37,531 bases of DNA. It comes from Gammaproteobacteria bacterium. Its GTDB lineage: Bacteria > Pseudomonadota > Gammaproteobacteria > GRL18. The position numbers and the translations under genes are program-made. Below are positions 6,696-18,300 of this stretch, in pieces. Position 1 is the first letter of the stretch. Every line of letters begins with the position of its first letter. The notes beneath the pieces are model-generated. The model was not told the DNA's origin. It did not search any database and saw only the letters and a list, made by a program, of their open reading frames with translations. The stretch covers positions 1 to 37,531 of the forward strand of contig JALSUJ010000193.1 in NCBI GenBank assembly GCA_027071355.1, given 5' to 3'.

Positions 6696-9083
6696 ATGCG
6701 ATTACGCCTGAAACAATTGCTCAATCAGATACCCTTCGTCCATTTTGACGGGAAGACCAGTCAGAATGCGCCCGGTTATCCGCCTGATGAAGTCGGTTAT
6801 CACTATCACTCAGTTAAAGACCTGTTACGTCGCCAGGCATCCATCCTTAGTCGTATTCGTATTACGTATGGGGTGAATCCTAAATTTTTCGACGAATTCT
6901 ACATGCCAGTCATCGAGAATTTAGCAAACTATGTTCAGCTATTACCCGCCAGCGAAGCTCATCACCATCACGGACAGGGGGGGCTCTTACGACACAGCCT
7001 GGAAGTTGCCTGGAATGCCGGGGAGATATACAGCGGTAAAATCATGTCACCGGAGAAGTCGCCGGAGTTCCGGCGCAAATACGAGTCACAGTGGCGTCTC
7101 GCTGCCTTCATTGCCTCACTGTGTCATGACATAGGCAAGGCAGCCTATGACGTTACGGTAACCGATAACAAAGGTGAACAGGAGTGGAACCCTAATATTG
7201 AGACCCTGGGACAATGGTTAAAAAATAACGAAATTGACACCTACTTTGTGCGCTGGAATAAAACCAGGAAACATAATTCACATAATCATTTCGCGCTTCG
7301 CCCCCTGACCGTTGTCGTGCCCAAAAGAACCATCTTTTATCTTTCCAGGAATGTTGAGGAAGCAATGGAAAATGCGATGCTTGGCGATGTTAATGACTAT
7401 AACACTCAGATTGTTTACGACATGGTAAAGGAAGCAGACAGTCTAAGTGTTAAAACAGATCTGAAACGCTCAGGAACCTATACCGGAACCGGCCAAACAA
7501 ATGCCACCCCGGTAGTTCGTTATATCACGCTGGCGATGCGCCAGTTGTATGACGATAACATCTGGCAGGTCAATAAACCTGGCGGGCGTATATGGATATC
7601 CAGCGACGGTGTTTTTATTGTCTGGAAGAAGGCAGTAACCGAAATACTGGACCGTCTTGATGATGATGGTATCAACGGCATACCGCATGATCATGAAAAA
7701 CTGGCGACGATTCTCTATGACAGCAACATGATCAAACCCTACGTTAATTACCAGGGCATGAGCAACCCTTACTGGACTATTGTTCCTCACTCTGAAAAGA
7801 CAGACGCATCGCTTCGCCTTGCCGCCATTAATTTAAACAACTTTGAAATTATCAGCGGACACCAGCCAACAAGTTATGCACAAATAACGATTATCGATCA
7901 AGCCAAAGAGTATGCACAGTACAGAAAAGACAAGATCATCACCCCGTCACAGGAAAGCGATGGTACCCCAGTCAGGACAGAAGATGAAACAACCCTTGTC
8001 AAGCAGGAAACCGAGGCACAACCACCAAAAAACGTCGCCGCGTCACAACAGAACAAGGACAACACTGATTCTGGATTAAAAACCATGAGCGCTGCTGATT
8101 TGATTAAACAACAGAAACAGGCGGCAACGTTACCGAAGGAAAAAATTGAACTGGATTCACATGTTGGCCATCAACAAAAAAAACCCAGTAAAAAAACGGC
8201 TTTAACACCCATTTGTCCGGCTACCCTGTCGTCTGATAAAGAAAAAATCAGCAATAAAACGGGGGACAAGGCAAGGGAGGATGTAACAGGATCAGCTTCC
8301 GTCAAAAAAACAACGCAGGCATTAAATTCAACGTTACGTGACTTACTCAATGACCTCAGAACAGCCGGTGGTTTATCGCATTTCTGGCAAAAAGACGAAC
8401 AGGTTGCACTGGATTACCCGGTCGCATTACGATTAACCGATAAGGATCAGGCGATCAAACGCCTGGAAAAAATCAAGCCGTTTCTGCAATTAAGGCCAGG
8501 AAGTCCGACGATTTATGTGCATGAAGGGGGCTATTTACTCTTTAATACGCCCGAAAGTGCTCTTCTTATAAACGCATTTAAACAACACGGTATTACGCTG
8601 GTAACAAAGAAAAAACCGGCACCAACGTCGCCTGAAGAAAAAATAACGCCGCCGGAAACACAGAAAAAGATACGCCAGCCAGTAAAACGCAAAACCAAAA
8701 CAATCGATGCGCAAAAACGAACGTCTGCACAAATATCTTTACCTTTACAGCAACCAACGCTACCACAAAAGCAATCAGCACAACCTGTCGCTTCCGATGA
8801 AACCAAAAAAGTTACTACTACCCCGATAGATTATGCAGCATTTTACGCCTTTTGCGAACAACATGAACATCTACCCCCTGGTAAGGAAGTATTTATCATT
8901 TCCACCAAAACCCTCAATGCTTTTATTAAACAACATGGTCTGAAGCACTACGAGATACATGATTTTATGAAGGCCGCGCATAAACAGCTAATTATTAATA
9001 AAGAAGCAACCGGGAAAGATGCCCAACGTTGTTTTATTCGTGAATTAACAAATAAAAAAGAGGCAAGTCATAGTGAACGATAA
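6696..9083 (+). CDS. traI: MOB-H family conjugative relaxase TraI
   Basis: This 795-residue protein has the TraI_2 domain of MOB-H relaxases in its first 300 residues: HHHHGQGGLLRHSLE at 89-103 and the HD-hydrolase signature LCHDIGKAAYD at about 142-152. A variable linker rich in K, Q, T and P follows (about 430-545), then two C-terminal helical or winged modules. One begins near 546 (LRDLLNDLRTAGGLSHFW) and one near 712 (FYAFCEQHEHLPPGKEVF), matching the TraI_2 C-terminal type. MOB-H relaxases nick oriT through a metal-dependent HD fold rather than the HUH fold. The gene heads an operon, and its end overlaps traD by 11 bp. The ribosome binding site is weak. Confidence 0.9.
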   Translation: MRLRLKQLLNQIPFVHFDGKTSQNAPGYPPDEVGYHYHSVKDLLRRQASILSRIRITYGVNPKFFDEFYMPVIENLANYVQLLPASEAHHHHGQGGLLRHSLEVAWNAGEIYSGKIMSPEKSPEFRRKYESQWRLAAFIASLCHDIGKAAYDVTVTDNKGEQEWNPNIETLGQWLKNNEIDTYFVRWNKTRKHNSHNHFALRPLTVVVPKRTIFYLSRNVEEAMENAMLGDVNDYNTQIVYDMVKEADSLSVKTDLKRSGTYTGTGQTNATPVVRYITLAMRQLYDDNIWQVNKPGGRIWISSDGVFIVWKKAVTEILDRLDDDGINGIPHDHEKLATILYDSNMIKPYVNYQGMSNPYWTIVPHSEKTDASLRLAAINLNNFEIISGHQPTSYAQITIIDQAKEYAQYRKDKIITPSQESDGTPVRTEDETTLVKQETEAQPPKNVAASQQNKDNTDSGLKTMSAADLIKQQKQAATLPKEKIELDSHVGHQQKKPSKKTALTPICPATLSSDKEKISNKTGDKAREDVTGSASVKKTTQALNSTLRDLLNDLRTAGGLSHFWQKDEQVALDYPVALRLTDKDQAIKRLEKIKPFLQLRPGSPTIYVHEGGYLLFNTPESALLINAFKQHGITLVTKKKPAPTSPEEKITPPETQKKIRQPVKRKTKTIDAQKRTSAQISLPLQQPTLPQKQSAQPVASDETKKVTTTPIDYAAFYAFCEQHEHLPPGKEVFIISTKTLNAFIKQHGLKHYEIHDFMKAAHKQLIINKEATGKDAQRCFIRELTNKKEASHSER

Positions 9084-10968
9084 ATATGAAATGTTATGGC
9101 GACCAACCTTTGAGTTACGGGCATCCATCGCCTGGCTTGTTGGTGTATTTGTCTCGACCTACATCCTGCGGCATACCACACTGCCTACCGGTCCTTTTTA
9201 TTATATGATAGGTATTGGTTTATTGATGACATTTATTAACCTGGCACAGGGGCTTAAGCATCTTACTCTGAAACATTCGCTACAAGGAAAACCGCTTACC
9301 TTCATTAATGAAAAACAACTGAAGAGAATCGCAAAGCGCTTACACAATGAGGTGTGGTTGGGCTACGGCTTTATCTGGGGCCACCAACAGGCACAACGTG
9401 TTTACGAAATAAATAAACGTATGCGAGCCGACCTCTTTGGCTCACAGAAAAAAAGAGATAGCCAGATGGGTTCACACTGGATACATGGGGTTGAACCGCA
9501 TGAATCACCCATTAAAATCCCACTAAAACATCTTGAAGGCCATACTATCATTTTTGGTACCACCGGTGCCGGAAAAACCCGCTTATTCGATACCCTGATC
9601 ACGCAGGCTGTATTACGGTGTGAACCGGTTATTGTTGTTGATCCAAAAGGGGATACTGATCTTAGAATAGCCGTACAACGTGCCTGCATCATTGCCAGCC
9701 GCCCGGATGCCTTTGTACATTTTCACCCGGCATTTGCCAGTATGTCATACAGCATCGACCCCCTGAAGAACTGGAACCGCCCAACTGAGATAGCCAGTCG
9801 TATTGCGACATTAATAAAAAGCGAAGCAGGCATGGATCCGTTCGTATCCTTCTCATGGATGGCTTTGAATAATATTGCTAACGGACTGATCCTGGTCTAC
9901 GGAAAACCCAACTTAATTACGTTACGACGTTACATTGAAGGGGGGGTAGAGACGTTATTGCGCCAAACGTTTGAAGTTCATTTCAAGCGTACCATGAAAG
10001 ACTGGGAGACGCGGATTGAACCCTACCTAACCAGGTATAAAGCGACACAAAGCACTGAGAACACCATAAAAGCCTACTATGCCTTTTACCTGAAGTATTT
10101 TACCGATAAATATTCGTCATCGGAAATTGAAGGGCTGATGTCCATGTATACCCATAACCGGGATCACTTCTCCAAGATGGTAGCGTCTTTGTTACCTGTC
10201 TTGAACATGTTAACGTCCGGCCCGCTTAGAAATCTGTTGTCACCCGCCAGTACCAATGAAGAAAGTACCAGTGATATAGCAACAAACCCGAAAACAGACT
10301 CGTCAAGAATGATTGAAAATAATCAGGTGGTTTATATGGGACTCGATGCGCTATCCGATGCCACAATTAGTGGTGCAATCGGCTCCATTATTCTTGCCGA
10401 TCTAACCTCAGTTGCCGGTGATCGCTATAACAATAATAGCTCGACGCGCGTGAATGTTTTCATTGATGAAGCCAGTGAAGTTCTAAATGATTCCATGATT
10501 CAGATGTTAAACAAAGGACGGGGAGCAGGGTATTTATTGACGGTAGCCACGCAGAGTTTTTCTGATTTTGTTGCGGCAACGGGCAATGCCGACAAGGCGC
10601 GACAGGTTATTGCTAATGCAAATAACCTGATAACGCTGCGTGTGAAAGACGGGGAGACCCAGAAATTTGTGACCGAAACCTTCGGGAAAACTGTGATCAC
10701 ACAGATCATGGAAACCCAGAACACCAATGCGATTGGCGCTGACCGGGATCCCACGAACTGGTCCGGCGGTTATGGTGAACGGCGTATTGAGGCAGAAGGG
10801 GAGCTGTTTCCCCCGGATTTACTGGGTTCACTCCCGAATCTGGAATATATGGGGTCAGTGTCCGGTGGAAAAATAATAAAAGGGCGCATACCGATTCTTA
10901 CTAGTAAAATCAATCCAACATTGAACGATATGAAGTGGTTGAAAGACAGGGACAGGGCGGCTGTATGA
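9073..10968 (+). CDS. traD: Type IV coupling protein TraD
   Basis: The protein has 631 residues. Two N-terminal membrane segments (about 16-35 and 41-60) precede a VirD4/TraD-type ATPase with Walker A GTTGAGKT at 162-169 and Walker B VNVFIDEAS near residue 460. It pumps relaxase-bound DNA into the secretion channel at the inner membrane. The GTG at 9073 is preferred because AAGAGG lies just upstream at a suitable distance. This start overlaps the end of traI, consistent with translational coupling. The close fit of order and type with SXT/IncA/C/IncHI systems supports the call. Confidence 0.92.
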   Translation: MNDKYEMLWRPTFELRASIAWLVGVFVSTYILRHTTLPTGPFYYMIGIGLLMTFINLAQGLKHLTLKHSLQGKPLTFINEKQLKRIAKRLHNEVWLGYGFIWGHQQAQRVYEINKRMRADLFGSQKKRDSQMGSHWIHGVEPHESPIKIPLKHLEGHTIIFGTTGAGKTRLFDTLITQAVLRCEPVIVVDPKGDTDLRIAVQRACIIASRPDAFVHFHPAFASMSYSIDPLKNWNRPTEIASRIATLIKSEAGMDPFVSFSWMALNNIANGLILVYGKPNLITLRRYIEGGVETLLRQTFEVHFKRTMKDWETRIEPYLTRYKATQSTENTIKAYYAFYLKYFTDKYSSSEIEGLMSMYTHNRDHFSKMVASLLPVLNMLTSGPLRNLLSPASTNEESTSDIATNPKTDSSRMIENNQVVYMGLDALSDATISGAIGSIILADLTSVAGDRYNNNSSTRVNVFIDEASEVLNDSMIQMLNKGRGAGYLLTVATQSFSDFVAATGNADKARQVIANANNLITLRVKDGETQKFVTETFGKTVITQIMETQNTNAIGADRDPTNWSGGYGERRIEAEGELFPPDLLGSLPNLEYMGSVSGGKIIKGRIPILTSKINPTLNDMKWLKDRDRAAV

Positions 10969-11528
10969 ACAAAACGGATGTACGCAAAATTAAAGCAGAA
11001 AAATTGTCTGACAAGGCGGTTCAGGACATATTAAATACCTGTAAAGAAGCATCGAAGAGTATTACCGCCATACGCAACCTGTGTGTTATCTGGCCACAAT
11101 CTGATGCTATTTGTTATCGTTTATGTGAATTCATCCTTGATATCATTCCGTCGTTAGAAAATAAAAACCCCTTGCTTGAAGACTGTTTACGCCAGGCACG
11201 AAAGACCATTTTTGATTCGCTAACCCTGTGGCGCAACCATGAAATAACGGATGACGAGGTGTTGACACGATTTATCAATACATTAGTTCAACATGCGGCT
11301 GACACACACAACTGGGAAATCCGTATAGAAAACGAAGTCACGTCAATCTGGCAACCGGTCAATAATGGCACCTTGCGACAATGGCAGGCAGGTCAAACGC
11401 AATCGCTTGTTTTAAGCCATTTTCCCAATAGGTTTCCCCGCCATGAGGTCGAAAAAGCGATTTATGCTTACTTGATACTAAACCAGACCGATGCGATCTA
11501 TCCTTTATCGGTGCAGAGAAATGCGTAA
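10965..11528 (+). CDS. Conserved-position hypothetical protein between traD and the DUF4400 gene
   Basis: This 187-residue soluble protein begins MNKTDVRKIKAEKL, its ATG overlapping the traD TGA (ATGA). AGGG lies upstream. It is mostly helical by appearance, with no signal peptide or membrane segment. Related MOB-H elements carry a small gene at this place whose function I cannot state. Coupling with traD and with the next membrane gene (8-bp overlap) suggests a role with the coupling protein or DNA processing. Confidence 0.65.
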   Translation: MNKTDVRKIKAEKLSDKAVQDILNTCKEASKSITAIRNLCVIWPQSDAICYRLCEFILDIIPSLENKNPLLEDCLRQARKTIFDSLTLWRNHEITDDEVLTRFINTLVQHAADTHNWEIRIENEVTSIWQPVNNGTLRQWQAGQTQSLVLSHFPNRFPRHEVEKAIYAYLILNQTDAIYPLSVQRNA

Positions 11529-12153
11529 CCAACTCTGGGCTTTTTTTATTGTTCTTTTGCTTGAGATTATGATCGTTGGTGTCTTTACTCCGAGCGACTG
11601 GCTGGAAACATCGATCAGGAAAGAACGCGTTATGGTTAATAACTGGTTAGGGCCAACGACGACGCAGGCATTAATCGAACGTACCAATACCTTATATAAG
11701 GCGATGTTTGTGGAGACGGGCCTCGTTCGGGCTTCCTATCGTTATTACATTCCAACTGAGGATGAACGAAAGCATTCATTAGGCATGCAAACACTGGGAC
11801 AGCGTTATTTCTTTCCGTATGTGAAAACACGTATTGATGTTATGTGGTCCGCGATCTATCAATCTATCCAGCGAATGATTTTACTATGGCTATGGATGCC
11901 TTATATGTTGCCATTGTTTGTACCCGCCTTTATTGACGGTTGGCAAAGACGCGCCATTAAAAAGGTAACCTATGGTTACGCCAGTCCGGTGCGCTATCAA
12001 ACGGCTTTTATGCTCATTGTTCTTTTATTGGCTGCCATACCCTTTTATCTGGCTCTTCCAGTTGCTGTGACACCCTTGATTGTACCCGCCTGGGCCATGG
12101 CGTTATCCGGTGCAGTGATGCTTTTATCAAGCAATTTGCAGAAAAAAATATAG
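11521..12153 (+). CDS. DUF4400-like inner-membrane protein of conjugative elements
   Basis: The protein has about 210 residues and four hydrophobic segments: one at the N-terminus (WAFFIVLLLEIMIVGVF), one in the middle (MILLWLWMPYMLPLFVPAF) and two near the C-terminus. The pattern (periplasmic loop, then DGWQRRAIKKVTYGYASPVRY, then a hydrophobic pair) is characteristic of DUF4400 proteins encoded directly after traD in SXT/R391-like and IncHI/IncA/C elements. The start is the ATG at 11521, which overlaps the end of the preceding gene. An in-frame ATG at 11491 is also possible. Its exact function is unknown. It closes the traI operon. Confidence 0.75.
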   Translation: MRNQLWAFFIVLLLEIMIVGVFTPSDWLETSIRKERVMVNNWLGPTTTQALIERTNTLYKAMFVETGLVRASYRYYIPTEDERKHSLGMQTLGQRYFFPYVKTRIDVMWSAIYQSIQRMILLWLWMPYMLPLFVPAFIDGWQRRAIKKVTYGYASPVRYQTAFMLIVLLLAAIPFYLALPVAVTPLIVPAWAMALSGAVMLLSSNLQKKI

Positions 12154-12201
12154 CTTCTCGTCAAAATGTCTGTTTTGTGACCGGCAAAAGTACAACTTTC
12201 C

Positions 12202-12231
12202 GTGAAAGTGCATGAAAACACGCACCTTCAA
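12202..12231 (+). promoter_or_regulatory. Dyad element C upstream of the giant Ig-like gene
   Basis: The element is GTGAAAGT, a 12-bp spacer (GCATGAAAACAC), then GCACCTTCAA, one base longer than elements A, B and E. TATGCT lies 26 bp after its end. It sits in the gap between the DUF4400 gene and the giant gene, so the latter probably has its own regulated promoter. Confidence 0.55.
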
Positions 12232-12328
12232 CAGTATTTGTGTTTTTTTAAGATGTTATGCTTTGGCATAGATAAAATTTTATCCGGTTGGCAATACAAT
12301 AATTATGGAGATCGGTCAAAGAGCCGTC

Positions 12329-15300
12329 ATGAAAAAAATGAAGCTTACTCGACAAACTGTTACCACCTTGTTTTTTTTATGTTTTTCGCTGTTTACAACA
12401 CTTGCCCAGGCGGTTCCTTTAAACATTTTTCAAAACATAAATACTGACTATACTAACCCAACCCCGAATCGCCGTTGGCACGGGACTACATTAGGTGTTT
12501 CACCAACAGGTAATCCTGGCTCCTATATAACCCCAGGCACATTTACGCTTACCGGCGCAATCTTTGATTCACCGGCTTTAGGGTCAAAAACCGTTCGGTA
12601 TTTAAAGTTTACTGTACAAACCGCCAGGACTTATGCTTATGATATTAATGATTTTGGCAATGGCAATACCTGTCATCTACCGGCCGGACAGACAACCTGT
12701 GTTCTCGATATCGGAACCAGTCAGGCGTTTCCCACGGACCCGAGCGGTTTTTCTGACGGTTATGTTGTGTTTAAAACCGGATCGAGCAGTGACGTTGGAC
12801 TTTACTTTGTTAATATGTCAGTCTCGCCAACGCTGGTTTCACAGGCTATTACAGGGAAACAACTGACTGTTAAGATCAATACAACATCAAGCAGTCGATA
12901 TCAGATCCAGCCGGCAATTAGCACCGGCGCTGCAACCGCCACGACGAATACAATTATTCAGTTACAGTCACCAGACTGCAGCGTTAATTATAATACCCCA
13001 CCAACCATTACCCGTGCCGGGAGTGTTGCCAGTCTGGCATTTGATCTGTCCGGGATCACCGTTCCAATGGGTCAGCCCAGTTGTACACTAAACTGGTCTT
13101 ACGATGAAGTCCTGTTTAAAGGGCATGTTAGCGGGTCTATCACTTACCAGGTTCTTGACAAAACGCCGCCTGTCATTCACTTAAACGGAACATCGCCTGG
13201 TTTATTGAGCAGCTTTATTCCGGTCATTACTGACGACCATGATCCGGCACCGGTTATAACTGGCGCAACGATTTCCGGCGGACCAGCTGGCTTAACCCCA
13301 ACACCTTTAACCCTGAGCGGTGGACAAAACGGGGCACCTTACGCCTTGAGCAGTGCAACAGCTTATATCGGTGCCGGCTTTGTTATTCATCTGACAGGTA
13401 AGGATAAATCAGGTAATGTTGCCAACTTTGCATCGCAGCCCATCACGATCACCTTACCGGATACGCAACCACCGGTCATCAGTGTTAAAGTAAACGGTCA
13501 GATAGTTCAGGCAAACAGTGCTGGCAAAATCACGGATTTTACCGTTTCAGTAAGCGATAACACCGATCCCAACCCTACAATCACCTCGGTCACCCTGGCT
13601 GACGGACCAGCTGCCATGGGACAAACACCCCTGACACTGGTTACAGGCACCAACGGTAATAGTACATTACCCGCCATGGCTGTCACACCCGGTACCGGTT
13701 ATACCTTAACAATCCATGCACAGGATATAATGGGTAACAAGGCAAGCTACACGCAGTTGATAACGATTGATAACGTGCCGCCCGTTATTAGCTTTACCGG
13801 TACATCCCCGGCTGTTTTAGGCGCATTTGTTCCGGCAATAACGGATAATCTTGATCCACATCCGGTTATAACCGGCGCAACCATTTCCGGCGGACCGTCA
13901 TCCATTGTTTCGTTACCCTTAACCCTTCACGGCGGTACCGGCGGTACGCCTTATTCTTTAAGCAGTACCACGAATTTAATGGGGTCAGGATTTACTATCC
14001 ATCTGACGGGTAAAGATAATGCGGGCAATACCGCAACATACACAACGCAACCGATTACCCTCAGCCTGCCGGATAATACCCCACCGGTTATTGACGTGAA
14101 GAAAAACGGACGTTCTATTACCGCAAATACAGCCGGGAAGATCACAAATTTCACTGTCTCTGTCACCGACAATATTGATCCGAACCCGACGATTACCTCA
14201 GCAACCCTGTCAGGCGGACCAGCTGCCATGGCAGTTACCCCGTTAACGCTCGTTAAAACCCAAACAGGTTATATGTTGCCTGCCATGGCAGTTACACCTG
14301 GCAACGGTTATACATTAACGATCAATGCACAAGATATAATGGGTAATAAGGTAACCTATTCACAAACCATAACCCTTGATGATGTCCCGCCGGTTATAAC
14401 GTTGGCCGGTACATCACCGGCTGTTCTGGGTGCTTATGTGCCCACCATAACCGATAATGTGGACACCAACCCGACGATTACATCAGCAACCATTTCCGGT
14501 GGGCCGTCATCAATAACCTCTGCAGCGCTAACCTTAACGGGTGGTACCGGTGGGGTTCCTTATTCTTTAAGTAGTTCCAGTAATTTGATGGGTGCAGGCT
14601 TCGTTATTCATTTGACGGGTAAAGACAAAGCGGGTAATACAACCACGTTTACGTCATTGCCCGTTACGATCAGTTTGCCGGACAGTACCCCACCGGTTAT
14701 TGACGTGAAGAAAAACGGACAGTCTATTACCGCAAATACAGCTGGCAAAATCACGGATTTTACTATTTCTGTAAAAGACAATATTGACCCCAACCCGACG
14801 ATTACCTCAGCAACCCTGTCAGGCGGGCCAGCTGCCATGGCAGTTACCCCGTTAACGCTCGTTAAAACCCAAACAGGTTATACCTTGCCTGCGTTGACCG
14901 TTACTGCTGGAAGTGGCTACATCCTGACCGTAAAGGCACAGGATATGTCAGGAAACAAAACAAGCTATACCCAGTCGATAACAATCGATAACACACCACC
15001 AACAACACAATTACTATACAAGGGCGTGCCATTACCTCAGTCAGGTTCACAGACTTTGGTGTGTCCAACAACCTTTCAACCACAATCTCTGGCCATTAAA
15101 GTCAGCGATGACACTGACCCGGTGCCGGTGATACAAGTAACATTAACGGATGGCAGCAACAACAGCTACCCGGTTTCAACACAGTGGGACAGTGTATTGA
15201 AGCAGTATTTGCTGAAATTTACGGTACCGGACGGCGTTCTGACAATGCATGTGCAAGCGCGTGATGCTTCGGGCAAAGTGACTCAAAATCTTTACACAAT

Positions 15301-18300
15301 TGCCTGTGATACACACGGGCCGGCAATAACCCTGACAACAAACGGGAAGCCTTTTGTAAACGGGGCCGCTATTGCAGCATTCAGCGCTTTAAACCTTAAT
15401 GTTAATGATGCACTAAGCTCTAGCGTCCACCTGGATCCTGTTGTTATTACTTCGCCATCATTGGCTACACCGATAACAGTGAACGCCACATCAGGCACTA
15501 CAAACCCTTTGGTTACACCGCTTAGTATTGGTAGTCCACTAGCCGAATCGGTATCAACCAGCGTGCCGTATACATTAACGGTCAGCGCAACAGATACGCT
15601 GGGCAATAAAACCCAGAAAACGATAACTTTCTATATTGATCATTCTGCACCAACAATTCAGCTGAATATAAAAAATAATGGCAATACCTGGGTTAACGGT
15701 GATCCGGTTGCCGCGTTGAGTCAACTGGTGTATCAGGTTAGTGATACTTTTGATAAAAACGCAAAAGTTACAAACGTAAATATCACCGGTGGGCCGACAA
15801 ATGTAAACACACCTGTTGGGCTATTGCCGTCAACAACCGGAACCAGCATGCAGGACATGAGTCTATTTCCGTCAAATGGAACCCTGTACACATTAACGGC
15901 AACGGCAACAGATGCTGCTGGCAACACAACAACCATTACGAGCACACTGAATTATTCACCGACGAATGTTCCCCTGTTTGGCCATGCTAATTCAGATATT
16001 TACGTGCCGGCTTTAACCCGTACCTTTATTGATAATGCAGGACACCCGGCACTTTATACAGATCCTGTTACTTATAGCAACGGAAGTGTGTATACCGGCA
16101 CGTCACAATTAACCGCGTATTCTGCGAGCAACTCAACTGTTCCTGTAGTAATAGGCGGGAAAACCATCGCGCCAGGCCAAAGCGTGGTTATTAATCCGGC
16201 GTATGATTTCAGCAAAACAGCAGGAAGCATTAGTCTCCCGGTTCATACCGTCAAAGACGGCGATGAAGGGGTAGCGAACATCACTATTAAAACCGGGGTG
16301 GCTAATACCAGTATCTTCTCAACCAAAATTACAACCTGGTCATCCCATGTAACCCTTGCGGCTGATAACTGGACGGTACAACAGTTTTTAGGAAACATTA
16401 ATATTCGTGTTTTGATAGACAAAAAAACCATGTGTCGGGTCACGACAAATGTTGATGTGGCAAAAGCGGGTGATATTTATGCTGATCCGGTATGCCTGAT
16501 AAAATTTGATACAAAGCCTGCAACAACGCATGTGATAAACAAACCAGATGTAAAACTGGTTGGAACATCAAGTATTCTTGGTAAAAACAAGATATCGTAT
16601 AGCGTTTATCTCTATGAAGGAAGTAGTCAGATACTACTGAGTACAGGAACAAATTTTATCCAGGTTAACGCTTTAACATTAAATTATGATCTTGTTCTAC
16701 CTGCAGGCAATATCAGGCAGAATATTCAGTCTATCAACACAACGCTGAGATTAGTTTCAGGTGATACCTGTAAATTAACAATGAGTCCTGCTAGAGCAAA
16801 AGCAACCGTTCAACCAGGACGAAAAAAACAATGTCTGGTTGAATGGCTTAATTTGCCACCTGGCCTTTCTCAGCGAAATTATGTTTCAGCACCAAACCTG
16901 ATCGGGAGATTAACAACTTTAGGTGCAAATAAAATCGCCTGGCGAATAAGCCTGTTTAAAGATAATGGCTCAAAAACCGTTGTTTCAACGGGACAAAGGA
17001 TAACAAACGTTACCGCACCACAACCGCCTCAACTAACCATAAAATCTTTATCAAGTTTATCGATGGCAGGTAATGACTATATTACAACCACAGATGGTGG
17101 AAATATAGCGAAAGCTGATTATTATGCACCTGCGGGAGACTTGTTAGTTACAACAAGTATTGATGGTGTGGTGAGTAGTGTGCGTGCAGTAGGCTCAAGG
17201 ACAGGACGCGCAACACAAGGCTGGTTGTTAGTAAGAAACACTAAAACAGCTTTGTGGTCGAGCCACACTTATAAAATAAAGGTTGCCTATAAATATATGC
17301 CGCAACTTTTTATAGAAAAAACCATTACATCGAAGACAGCGCCCTCGTTACGTCTTGCGCTAAAATTATCGCAATCAACGCATACAAGAACAGTTATAAG
17401 TACAGACATTCAGCATTTCACTGTTAATCTGACAACCGCCTACTCAAGAATTAACAATTATGACAAAACAACAATGGGTGCATGGAACGTATATATCGGA
17501 AACCTGCAGCCTGATGGGACGGTTCATTCCCTAACACCAACAGTTCCATTAGCAATTGATACCCCCTTTGATGTTGATCTAACGGGTATAACACAAGCCA
17601 ACCTGGTTGCAGTGGCAACACTGAACAGTCAAGTACCAGGCTACGCACGAACAATAAAATCAAGAAGAATTAGTTTAAGGGTTCTGCAAGGACGCGGGAT
17701 TCATGGAACCATTGAATCAAGAAAAATAAGTGGTAGCGCACCTTTAAGAACAGTGCTTTATATACGGACAAGCCGCGATGCGTATTATCAAGTTGATAAG
17801 GTAGACTGGTATGTTTCACAGGATGCCGGCTTGACTTATACCAAAGCGATAAACCCTGCTCGTAATACACGTTCTTTTTATCATGTGTTCCCGCTGGGTG
17901 AATATAAGGTCAAAGCCGTAATCTTTAATAAAAACACAGGCGCAACTTATGAAACACCGCCGGTTAATATCATCGCTTATCATCGCCCCGAATTTGAAAT
18001 CAGGGGTGCGTTAAACGACTATATAGGCACGCCTCGACCAATCTTTGTTTATGATAAAGATCCAGGTGTATTGGCTAACGCATCCACGGCACTAACAACA
18101 GAGATGGCGACATTATCAACAACCTGCCAGTCACCACAGTTTGATTGTACGCCGAACACAGGCTGGTACTGGAAATTAAAAAATGACGAGACTAATGCTA
18201 ATGAATCAATGATTAACAATATATATGAATATTCGATTGATAATGGAAAAATCTGGCATCCGATGAATGGCTCGTTTACCCCATCGGCTACGCAAACTGC

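Noticed and set aside
13951-14838. Two nearly identical minus-strand frames beginning MAAGPPDRVAEVIVG (at 13951-14229 and 14608-14838)
   Set aside because: They are antisense readings of the repeated Ig-like units of the giant gene. Their similarity follows from the plus-strand repeat.
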